The position numbers and the translations under genes are program-made. Positions 19,501 to 26,711 of a stretch of 64,000 bases of DNA are shown here, in pieces. The stretch comes from Sphingobacterium corticibacter (GTDB taxonomy: Bacteria; Bacteroidota; Bacteroidia; Sphingobacteriales; Sphingobacteriaceae). Below the pieces are notes generated by a model. That model was not told the DNA's origin. It searched no databases and saw only the letters and a list, made by a program, of their open reading frames with translations. Each line of letters begins with the position of its first letter. Within the stretch, counting starts at the first letter, position 1. The DNA is taken from the NCBI RefSeq assembly GCF_003076635.1, contig NZ_QDKG01000001.1:806001-870000 (forward strand). Direction: 5' to 3'.

Positions 19501-19732
19501 TTAGCCCATGCCGCGTGCCAAGCCAAAGAAATCCATCCTGATCCTGCGCACTGCATAGTACAGCATTGTTAGAGAGCCCATTGGCAACCTGAAAATTGTT
19601 GAAATAAATCTGAGCAATAGCAGCACTTGTATTCACAAAAAAGGTGAGCAAGGTAATACACAGCCTGATTCGACTTGGTATCTGTGAGACGATTTTAAAC
19701 GTTTTTGAGCTAAAACGGCAAATTTTTGACAT
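16538..19732 (-). CDS. Propeller-type sensor histidine kinase lacking receiver and AraC domains
   Basis: A 1064-aa membrane sensor kinase. After an N-terminal hydrophobic segment, about residues 40-680 are Reg_prop repeats of the kind LWLGTRHGLNRFDG / IWVGTDQGLYIFD that build two periplasmic propellers. A Y_Y_Y domain (about 690-765), one membrane span (about 780-800), HisKA with phospho-acceptor His845 in VTHEIKTP, and HATPase_c (N box NNLMSNAVKY near 955, G box GSGLGLA near 1016) follow. Hybrid two-component systems of this class usually continue into a receiver and an AraC-type DNA-binding domain. Here the protein ends after the ATPase. It is divergent from the GH43 genes and probably senses a breakdown product for this island. 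Confidence 0.9.
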   Translation of the reverse strand: MSKICRFSSKTFKIVSQIPSRIRLCITLLTFFVNTSAAIAQIYFNNFQVANGLSNNAVLCSAQDQDGFLWLGTRHGLNRFDGYNFKTYFANPNSDTGLGSNFIHSLCVADNKEIWVGTDQGLYIFDPYRQTFSLLSETLTKEIIQIQKDRIGDMWFIANNELFHYSVKQRKLTCKVSHIQDHISHFCIDRLNKIWYGADANIVSLQSKKRYALETNQNWNNRIEKLFVDDENDIWVGTSKSGVYRWSSANQKTTHVIPNIQTNTPLFVRDIIEVDQDQLWIATEMGLVIYDKQKDTYSIQRHEKDNPWSLSDNALYTITKDHQQGVWIGTFFGGLNYYHRQHNFFEKIFPRYSTNSIQGHATREVVEDRYHNIWIGTEDEGLTCWSPKSNVFQTLGPSSGLSHSNVHGLALVGDSLLVGTFYKGMDVVDVRSKRVIKSFTVASTQGALGDDFVYSIYRTRDEHVLLATSKGLYNFTPGTDRIEYVQHAPKHVFYTSIFEDKQGFLWLTTWRNGIIKLDRAKGKMERYWHDPKDKNSLNSNRANRVFQDHAGQIWIATESGIALWREKENNFERITTRNGLPSNMILGFEQDVLHNMWISTSQGLVKMEYNKRGIETFDTELGILDLQFNYNSAYKDSQGFLYFGSTKGMIRFNPQGLSALYRTNMVTPIYITGIQSHQRELIIGGAPGDLTRSITYTDAITLDHDESTISIDFAALNYVSAQSTSYRYRLLGLDSAWTFLRKNNKANFTKIPPGRYTFQVLACDANGLPISKEKQLQITIRPPFWASIPAFVFYGVFILSVISLAIYFYDRDVREKNRHRLQTIKTHKERELYRAKMDFFMRVTHEIKTPLTLIKAPLEKITTLPHDEKTNKWLNTIQINTDRLISLTEQLLDFRKVESDEVSLHLKKQPIAPLIRLCVQEFEPIIENRSLEVTLHLQESLEAFIDVEVIYKIVNNLMSNAVKYADNLIIITLQEEPHTGTFACTIENDGIKLQSADVSEIFKPFHRSSQHYQVAGSGLGLALAYSFTNLHSGELLYQDNGSLHNIFVMRIPMDARKSTEKPNA

Positions 19733-19929
19733 GATTATTCCACAACTTTGCGATAGGTAGATACGAGAAATTTACATTAAGTTTACCTGCAATTATAAAC
19801 AAAAATAAGATAACACGATGTATCAAAAGGTGTTGGATCCTATTCAATCTACACCGATCATCATTACCAATTGAGTGGTGCTTTCTAAGTCCACAATAGT
19901 GACATCAACACAAAACCTTATACAAACAC

Positions 19930-21027
19930 ATGAAGCAACATTTATTTTATTTCATTGGCTTGTTCATCAGCCTTGCTGCTTGCAACCGAACGACATCGGA
20001 GTCGGTGCAGCCTAGTAATCCTTTAGATGTGCCGTTTGGCGATCCTTATGTTCTATACGATAAGGCTTCGGATCGCTACTATATGTATGGAACTGGTGGA
20101 GTGGAGAATGGATTTGTTGTATATGTTTCGGACGATATGACATCTTGGAAAAAAGAAGGTACAGTATACAGCAACGAGCAAGAGCATGCTTGGGGCGTCA
20201 AAGATTTTTGGGCACCAGAGGTATACGAGCATAAGGGAAAATATTACTTATTCTACAGTGCCGATTGGAAAGATAATCCCAACAACGAGCTGGAAAATTT
20301 TAGAATCGGCGTAGCCGAAGCAGACAGCCCGTTAGGGCCATTTATAGACCGTTCGTCGGGCCCGATCTTCGATCCAGGATATCCGATCATCGATGCCAAC
20401 CTATATTTTGCAGATAATGGTAAGGTGTACATGTACTACTCCAGATGCTGTTATAAGCATGCAGTAGATTCCGAGATTTCGGAATGGGCGAAGGAGAAAG
20501 GAATGTTTGATTCGGTGGAAGAGAGCTGGATTTATGGCGTAGAGTTGGCCGCGGATTTTTCACGTGTCGTTGGAGAGCCGGTGCTATTGCTGCGTCCACC
20601 AGTGGATATGGCCGATAAGCAGTCTGAGTGGGAAAGTCGTTCGGTGACTAGTGGTGAAGTCAATCGCCGATGGACAGAGGGATCTTATATCTTCAAAGAA
20701 GGACAAACCTATTATATGATGTACTCCGCAAACTATTTTGGCGGTGAAAATTATGCTGTAGGATATGCCACCTCTACGCATCCTCTAGGGCCTTTTGAAA
20801 AATCGCCTAATAATCCCATTCTACAAAAGAATACCGCCGAAGGTGGTGTGGTAACCGGAACGGGACACAATAGTTTGGTAACGGATCGCAGTGGTACGAC
20901 TTGGTGCGTATACCACGGTCGCACAAGCAAAACCGGTGATCAACGCTTAGCATTTATAGATCGTCTGGTGATCGATGAAAGTGGCAATCTTCGTGTCGAT
21001 GGTCCCACTGTAAACTTAGAAGATTAA
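19930..21027 (+). CDS. Glycoside hydrolase family 43 lipoprotein
   Basis: A 365-aa lipoprotein (lipobox LAAC, Cys18) with a five-bladed GH43 propeller. The likely catalytic base is Asp38 in GDPYVLYD. The middle aspartate is in IIDANLYF, and the likely acid is the glutamate of RWTEGSY. WAPEVYEHKGKYYLFYSA is a typical blade. GH43 enzymes are inverting arabinofuranosidases, xylosidases or galactosidases. The exact specificity cannot be read here. It is the first gene after the divergent sensor kinase and is followed 34 nt later by a second GH43. Confidence 0.88.
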   Translation: MKQHLFYFIGLFISLAACNRTTSESVQPSNPLDVPFGDPYVLYDKASDRYYMYGTGGVENGFVVYVSDDMTSWKKEGTVYSNEQEHAWGVKDFWAPEVYEHKGKYYLFYSADWKDNPNNELENFRIGVAEADSPLGPFIDRSSGPIFDPGYPIIDANLYFADNGKVYMYYSRCCYKHAVDSEISEWAKEKGMFDSVEESWIYGVELAADFSRVVGEPVLLLRPPVDMADKQSEWESRSVTSGEVNRRWTEGSYIFKEGQTYYMMYSANYFGGENYAVGYATSTHPLGPFEKSPNNPILQKNTAEGGVVTGTGHNSLVTDRSGTTWCVYHGRTSKTGDQRLAFIDRLVIDESGNLRVDGPTVNLED

Positions 21028-21061
21028 TAAAACAGTATCCTTTCATAAAACTTGATTAGTT

Positions 21062-22087
21062 ATGAAATTTAGTTTGTCCTTTTACTCCTTTTTTATGTGG
21101 TTAAGTTCTTTGATGGCGTCTTTTGCATTCATTTCCTGTAGCTTTAGTAGCGAGGCAGAGATGATGAGCACGAAGGAATTGGTAGATTCGGTTTCTATTT
21201 TTGCAGCCGACCCAACCATCTTTGAAGATAATGGTGTCTATTATCTTTACGGTACGGATGGCGCTCAACCCGATCATGGATTTCGTGTGTATCGATCGAC
21301 TAACCTTACCGATTGGGAAGGGTCAGTAGGCGTAAACAATGGATTTGCACTCGTTAAAGATGATGTTTTTGGTGACAAAGGTTTTTGGGCACCGCAAGTG
21401 TGGAAAGAAGGCAATACCTATTACATGGCGTACACCGCGAACGAAAACATTGCCATTGCACAAAGTGCATCGCCGTTAGGCCCATTCACGCAGCAACAGC
21501 AAGTACCTATCATTACCGAAGGTAAGCAGATCGATCCATTCATCTATCAGGATGAAGATGGTAGGAAGTATCTGTATCATGTAAAGCTGCAAAACGGCAA
21601 TCGTATTTTTGTAGCAGAGCTGAATGATGATTATGGATCAATCAAAGCAGGTACATTGGTCGAAATCCTAGACGCCTCGCTGCCTTGGGAAAACACCGAC
21701 AACGTCTCTTGGCCGGTGGCCGAAGGGCCAACTGTTATCAAACGCGATGATAAATATTACCTCTTTTACTCCGCGAATGATTTTCGAAATCCCTACTACG
21801 CTGTAGGAATGGCAGTGGCTGATCAACCTACCGGACCGTGGATTAAAGTCGGAAACGAAGCCTTGCTCAGTGTGGATCATACCAATTGGCCAGGTACAGG
21901 ACACGGGGATGTATTCCGAGCAAATAATCAATGGCTTTACGTCTGTCATACACATAATTCGACGACGGCCGTTGGCCCGCGTCGTACGGCGATCGTCCCT
22001 TTCGAATGGGAGACCGAAAATGAAGATGGCGTCAAAGTGCCGGTCTTTTCAGGTAGCGACATACGGTTTTTGATGGTAGAGAATTAG
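21062..22087 (+). CDS. Glycoside hydrolase family 43 lipoprotein (second copy)
   Basis: A 341-aa GH43 protein with a long hydrophobic leader and a plausible lipobox FISC at about residue 26. Blade and catalytic motifs are ADPTIFEDNGVYYLYGT (base Asp), FWAPQVWKEGNTYYMAY, IDPFIYQDEDGRKYLYH (middle Asp) and VAEGPTVIKRDDKYYLFYS (acid Glu). It is only distantly similar to the preceding GH43, so it is probably a different subfamily rather than a recent duplicate. The two are in the same direction and probably act on the same glycan. Specificity is unknown. Confidence 0.88.
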   Translation: MKFSLSFYSFFMWLSSLMASFAFISCSFSSEAEMMSTKELVDSVSIFAADPTIFEDNGVYYLYGTDGAQPDHGFRVYRSTNLTDWEGSVGVNNGFALVKDDVFGDKGFWAPQVWKEGNTYYMAYTANENIAIAQSASPLGPFTQQQQVPIITEGKQIDPFIYQDEDGRKYLYHVKLQNGNRIFVAELNDDYGSIKAGTLVEILDASLPWENTDNVSWPVAEGPTVIKRDDKYYLFYSANDFRNPYYAVGMAVADQPTGPWIKVGNEALLSVDHTNWPGTGHGDVFRANNQWLYVCHTHNSTTAVGPRRTAIVPFEWETENEDGVKVPVFSGSDIRFLMVEN

Positions 22088-22459
22088 TCCTATCAAGTGC
22101 TATACTATCCATGATGCAGAGCGTGATACGATTTGATGAGGTTTTGATACAATATGGTAAGCTTTGTCCCCATAAAATGAATAGCTTCGATATGGTCGGT
22201 TTTTGGATAACACACCTACAACGATATCGTACTTTTTAGTGGATTTTCTACCAGAAAATAGCTAGCTTCGGTATTATCAGTCTATGAATAAACTGTTTGC
22301 AACGTTTTTTCATTAGAATTCTTTGATACCATTATAGACGATCAATTTAACGAATCATGAGGTCTAGCGAAACTCGCTAGGGGATTTTTATGATTGAATT
22401 TCGTGAGATCATTAAAAAAATAAACGTGAAGCTTTCCGTGCAGATAAGCATCTAACCGA
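22088..22459 (+). other. 372-nt intergenic region with a small hairpin
   Basis: This gap between the GH43 pair and the Gfo/Idh gene contains no convincing ORF. The only structure I see is a 7-bp hairpin, CTAGCGA (22364-22370), loop AAC, TCGCTAG (22374-22380), followed by GGGATTTTT. It could be a weak terminator or a leader hairpin for the next gene. No TAnnTTTG promoter match was found. Confidence 0.35.
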
Positions 22460-23740
22460 ATGGACAGGAAAAAATTTATTACGAGTACAGCGCTGTTAGC
22501 AGCCTCTGCCATGAGTTGGGGCGCTTTCGCTAGATCCATTTCGGCCAATTCGATTCGTGTTGGCGCGATAGGGATACATGGCATGGGTTGGTCCAATTTG
22601 CAAGCCATTCTCAAGGATAACAGAGTACAGTGTACCGCACTTTGCGATGTAGATAAAGACGTGCTTGCTAAACGCGTTGATGAACTCAAAGCCCGAAATA
22701 TCACCGTCAAGACATACAGCGATTATAAAGAATTGCTACAAGATCCCAATATTGATGCCGTGATTATTGGTACGCCAGATCATTGGCATTGCCTACAGAT
22801 GGTGGATGCCGTGCGCGCTGGGAAACATGTGTATGTAGAAAAACCAATTGGTAACTCTATTGCTGAATGTGAGGTAATGGTGGCTACCGCTCAATCTCAT
22901 CGGGCAATCGTACAAGTAGGTCAGTGGCAGCGCAGCCAACAACACTTCAAAGATGCGATTGATTTTGTGCATTCTGGCAAGCTGGGGAAGATTCGACAGG
23001 TAAAAGCTTGGTCATACGTCGGTTGGAAAACTCCGATCACGAAAAAACCAGATACAGTTGCGCCGGTGAATGTCGATTATGATAAGTGGCTTGGTCCAGC
23101 ACAAAAAAGACCTTTCAATCCCAATCGTTTTCATTTCGAATTTCGTTGGTTTTGGGATTATGCTGGCGGATTGATGACCGACTGGGGCGTGCACATGCTA
23201 GATTATGCATTGTTGGGTATGCAAGTGTCAGATCCTGTATCGGTGATGGCAGCAGGCGGCAAGTTTGCAGCGCCAGATGGTGCATCTGAAACGCCAGACA
23301 CCTTGACGGCTGTGTACGAGTTTGAAGATTTCAATATCCAGTGGGAACACGCTATCGGCATTAGTGGCGGGCCGTATAATCGCGATCACGGCGTGGCTTT
23401 CATTGGCAATAACGGTACATTGGTGCTCAATCGCGGCGGCTGGGAAGTCATTCCCGAAGGGGATCGTATGGCAGCTGTCACATTACAAAAGTCGGTTGAC
23501 GATGGATTGGATAAGCACATGGTCAATTTTGTCGATGCGATCCTGCAGCAGCGCCCAGAGCTATTGAATGCGCCTATCGAAGCCGGCGCGCACATTGCGA
23601 TCTTTGCACAATTAGGCAATATTGCGTACCGCACTGGGAAGAAGTTGTATTGGGACAAAAATAAGCATCAGTTTACGGATAAGCGCGCGAACAGATACCT
23701 AGCCGCGCAGTATCATAATGGATACAAAATGCCAAAATAA
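22460..23740 (+). CDS. Exported Gfo/Idh/MocA family oxidoreductase (paralogue A)
   Basis: A 426-aa NAD(P)-dependent sugar oxidoreductase. A signal-like N-terminus (RKKFITSTALLAASAMSWG) precedes the Rossmann domain (RVGAIGIHGMG). Then come TPDHWHCLQMVDAV, the catalytic lysine motif VEKPIGNS, and the C-terminal DWGVHMLDYA with the expected Asp/His pair. By eye it is very similar along its whole length to the gene at 44058. Secreted members linked to DUF1080 proteins have been shown in Bacteroides to oxidise C3 of glycosides. It is followed by such a DUF1080 gene. The leader has RKK rather than a full twin-arginine. Confidence 0.88.
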   Translation: MDRKKFITSTALLAASAMSWGAFARSISANSIRVGAIGIHGMGWSNLQAILKDNRVQCTALCDVDKDVLAKRVDELKARNITVKTYSDYKELLQDPNIDAVIIGTPDHWHCLQMVDAVRAGKHVYVEKPIGNSIAECEVMVATAQSHRAIVQVGQWQRSQQHFKDAIDFVHSGKLGKIRQVKAWSYVGWKTPITKKPDTVAPVNVDYDKWLGPAQKRPFNPNRFHFEFRWFWDYAGGLMTDWGVHMLDYALLGMQVSDPVSVMAAGGKFAAPDGASETPDTLTAVYEFEDFNIQWEHAIGISGGPYNRDHGVAFIGNNGTLVLNRGGWEVIPEGDRMAAVTLQKSVDDGLDKHMVNFVDAILQQRPELLNAPIEAGAHIAIFAQLGNIAYRTGKKLYWDKNKHQFTDKRANRYLAAQYHNGYKMPK

Positions 23741-23782
23741 TTGAGGTACAGTAAATTAGAAATAAAAAGAATAACCAAATAA

Positions 23783-25201
23783 ATGCTAATGATGATGACA
23801 AAAACGATAATAGGAAGAAGGATGCCATCTTGGTGTAAGGTGATGGCGTTAGCCGGAGCCGCTTTGATGATTGGCCTACCGGCCGATAGCTTCGCGCAAA
23901 AGCGTGGTTGGAAAGATCTGTTCGACGGACAAACCTTGCAAGGTTGGAAAGCAGTAGGTGGCAAAGCGCCGTACAACGTAGTAAATGGAGAGATTGTCGG
24001 CACGATGACCAAAGGCACACCCAATTCTTTTCTGATTACAGAGCAGGAATATGGTGACTTCATTCTAGAATTAGATATCAAGTTAGAAGGCGATCAAACC
24101 AATTCTGGCGTGCAAACACGCAGCCATATTGATATGCAGGCCGATGGTGGTAGAGGTCGTGTGTATGGTAGACAAGTAGAAGTTGATCCCAGTGATCGAG
24201 CTTGGACAGGCGGTATCTACGACGAAGCGCGGCGGGGTTGGTTGTATCCATTAGATCTTAATGAAAAAGCCAAATCGGCATACAAAAGAAATGAATACAA
24301 TCATTTGCGCATCGAAGCTATTGGCGATGAGCTGCGTACTTGGGTAAATGGTGTGCCCGTGGCCTATGTGGTAGATACTTTGGATCAAAAAGGATTTATC
24401 GGATTGCAAGTACATAGCATTACAGATGATCAAGACGGCAAGAAGGTGTATTTTAAAAACATTCGGATACAGACGGAGAACTTGAAAGCTTCTTCTTTTG
24501 CGAAGGATCAGCACATCGTCAACCTAAAGCCAAACAACCTGAGCGCTGCGGAGAAAAAAGCCGGCTGGAGTCTATTGTTCGATGGAAACTCAGCGGATCA
24601 ATGGCGCAGTGTGCGTGATCAAAACTTCCCAGCTCATGGTTGGAAAGTAGGGGATGGCATCATTAAAGTTCAAAAATCAGATGGTGGCGAATCGACCAAC
24701 GGTGGGGATATCATTACACGCGATAAATATGCGGTATTCGACCTTTCTTTTGAATTCAAACTGACGCCGGGAGCAAACAGTGGCGTAAAATATTTCGTGA
24801 CGTTGAAAGAGCAAACCGTAGGTTCGGCCATCGGCCTGGAGTTTCAAGTATTGGATGACAAGCTTCATCCAGATGCTAAGATGGGACGCGATGGCAATCG
24901 TACCTTGGCCTCACTTTATGACTTGATCACTTCAAAACGCGATGATCGTGCTCGCCGACCAGTAGGAGAGTGGAACCGCGGACGTGTGGTAGTGGATGCG
25001 AACAACAACGTAACACACTATTTGAATGGCGTTAAGATGGTAAGTTACCAGCGCGGCTCAGCAGAATTTAAAGATCTAGTAGCCAAAAGTAAATACAAGG
25101 ATTGGGTAAACTTTGGCGAAGCCAAAGAAGGACATATTTTACTACAAGATCATGGTGATGAAGTATCCTTCCGCAACATCAAGATTAATAAACGTAAATA
25201 A
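23783..25201 (+). CDS. Secreted protein with two DUF1080 (3-keto-disaccharide hydrolase) domains
   Basis: A 472-aa exported protein (signal to about residue 38, ending DSFAQ). It has two tandem DUF1080 concanavalin-like domains, about 44-230 (KDLFDGQTLQGWKAVGG, SGVQTRSH, FKNIRIQ) and 255-472 (SLLFDGNSADQWRSV, NSGVKYFV, LQDHGDEVSFRNIKI). The family includes 3-keto-glycoside hydrolases that cleave sugars already oxidised at C3, matching the flanking Gfo/Idh/MocA genes. Most relatives, including the one at 43267, have one domain. Several Met codons at the N-terminus leave the exact start uncertain by a few residues. Confidence 0.87.
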   Translation: MLMMMTKTIIGRRMPSWCKVMALAGAALMIGLPADSFAQKRGWKDLFDGQTLQGWKAVGGKAPYNVVNGEIVGTMTKGTPNSFLITEQEYGDFILELDIKLEGDQTNSGVQTRSHIDMQADGGRGRVYGRQVEVDPSDRAWTGGIYDEARRGWLYPLDLNEKAKSAYKRNEYNHLRIEAIGDELRTWVNGVPVAYVVDTLDQKGFIGLQVHSITDDQDGKKVYFKNIRIQTENLKASSFAKDQHIVNLKPNNLSAAEKKAGWSLLFDGNSADQWRSVRDQNFPAHGWKVGDGIIKVQKSDGGESTNGGDIITRDKYAVFDLSFEFKLTPGANSGVKYFVTLKEQTVGSAIGLEFQVLDDKLHPDAKMGRDGNRTLASLYDLITSKRDDRARRPVGEWNRGRVVVDANNNVTHYLNGVKMVSYQRGSAEFKDLVAKSKYKDWVNFGEAKEGHILLQDHGDEVSFRNIKINKRK

Positions 25202-25226
25202 TCCTGCACCTTAAAATAAACGAACT

Positions 25227-26642
25227 ATGAATCATTATTTATCGCGCAGGAGCTTTATTTCTCGCACAGCAATGGCTGGTGGCGCTATGCTGCTTTCCAA
25301 CAGTGTTTTAGGTAACGTAAAATTGGCATCAGCCAACGAACGGGTGAATCTAGCCTGCGTGGGCATTGGCAATCGTGCTGCCGAAATCATTAAAGAACTC
25401 TATAAAACGGGATTGTGTAATGTAGTCGCGGTATGCGATGTCGATATGGGAGCGAAGCAAACGCAGGAAATCCTAAAGATGTTTCCCAATGCGCGCAAGT
25501 TTCAGGATTTCAGACGGCTGTTCGACGAAGCTGGAAGTGAGTTTGATGCGGTATCCATTGGTACGCCAGACTTTGCTCATTTTGCAGTCACCATGCTAGC
25601 GATAGATCAAGGGAAACATGTGTATGTCGAAAAGCCGATGGCGCAGACATTCAACGAAGTAGAACTGATGATGCTAAAGGCGAAGAAGCACGGTAACGTG
25701 GTCACTCAAATGGGTAATCAAGGACATTCCGAAGCGAATTATTTCCAGTTTAAAGCGTGGAAAGAAGCCGGAATCATCAAAGATGTCACACGCATTGACG
25801 CTCATATGAATATGCCGCGCCGCTGGCACGGTTGGGATCCAAATATCAAGCGATTTCCGATGCCGGAAACCATTCCGAGTACTTTAGACTGGGAGATCTG
25901 GCAAATGCAAACTTGGGGTCACGATTACAACAAAGACTTTGTGAATGGGCAATGGCGCTGTTGGTTTGATTTTGGCATGGGCGCATTAGGCGATTGGGGC
26001 GCACATATTCTAGATACCGCACATGAGTTCCTAGCTCTAGGTTTGCCAACGCGTGTAGAGGCTGTTTCGTTAGATGGACATAATTCTTTCTTTTTTCCGA
26101 TGTCTTCCACACTGAAATTCAGCTTTCCTAAGCGTAAAAATATGCCAAAGTTGGATATTAATTGGTACGATGGGATCGATAACCTGCCACCAATTCCGGA
26201 GGGCTACGGCGTTTCGGGATTAGATCCGAATATACCGCCGCCAAGTACGGGAGCAATCGAACCAGCAAAGCTCAATCCAGGCAAGATTATTTACGGTAAA
26301 GACTTAACCTTCAAGGGAGGATCACACGGTAGTACTTTGTCGATCATTCCGGAAGGAAAAGCACAGGAAATGGAGCGTCGTTTACCTGAGGTGCCAGCGT
26401 CGCCATCCAATCACTTTGCCAACTTCTTGAAAGCGTGTAAAGGTGATGAAAAGTCGCGCTCTCCGTTTGATATTGCTGGTCCACTGAGTCAGGTGTTCTG
26501 CTTGGGCGTTATCGCGCAAAGACTCAATACGAAGATGGACTTTGATCCGGTGCGAAAAGAAATTACGAACGACAAATTTGCGAATGCCTTACTGATCGGC
26601 CCACCACCAGCGAAAGGATGGGAGCAATTCTACAAGGTATAA
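25227..26642 (+). CDS. Tat-exported Gfo/Idh/MocA family oxidoreductase
   Basis: A 471-aa oxidoreductase with a strong twin-arginine leader (SRRSFISRTAMAGGAML), so it is probably folded with its nicotinamide cofactor before export. Rossmann motif VNLACVGIGNRA, YVEKPMAQT with the catalytic lysine, and GDWGAHILDTAHEF in the C-terminal domain are visible. It belongs to a longer subgroup than paralogues at 22460 and 44058, with a Trp-rich insertion around DWEIWQMQTWGHDYNKD. It lies 25 nt after the DUF1080 gene, and the pair probably acts in sequence on glycosides. The substrate is unknown. Confidence 0.88.
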   Translation: MNHYLSRRSFISRTAMAGGAMLLSNSVLGNVKLASANERVNLACVGIGNRAAEIIKELYKTGLCNVVAVCDVDMGAKQTQEILKMFPNARKFQDFRRLFDEAGSEFDAVSIGTPDFAHFAVTMLAIDQGKHVYVEKPMAQTFNEVELMMLKAKKHGNVVTQMGNQGHSEANYFQFKAWKEAGIIKDVTRIDAHMNMPRRWHGWDPNIKRFPMPETIPSTLDWEIWQMQTWGHDYNKDFVNGQWRCWFDFGMGALGDWGAHILDTAHEFLALGLPTRVEAVSLDGHNSFFFPMSSTLKFSFPKRKNMPKLDINWYDGIDNLPPIPEGYGVSGLDPNIPPPSTGAIEPAKLNPGKIIYGKDLTFKGGSHGSTLSIIPEGKAQEMERRLPEVPASPSNHFANFLKACKGDEKSRSPFDIAGPLSQVFCLGVIAQRLNTKMDFDPVRKEITNDKFANALLIGPPPAKGWEQFYKV

Positions 26643-26711
26643 TCATCGTTAGAAATAAACTAGGAAAAATAGATTACAGCATCTAACACATACATCAGAA
26701 AAACATCTATA

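Noticed and set aside
22460-23740. Cytoplasmic myo-inositol dehydrogenase
   Set aside because: The N-terminal export-type leader and the DUF1080 neighbour fit an exported glycoside oxidoreductase better.
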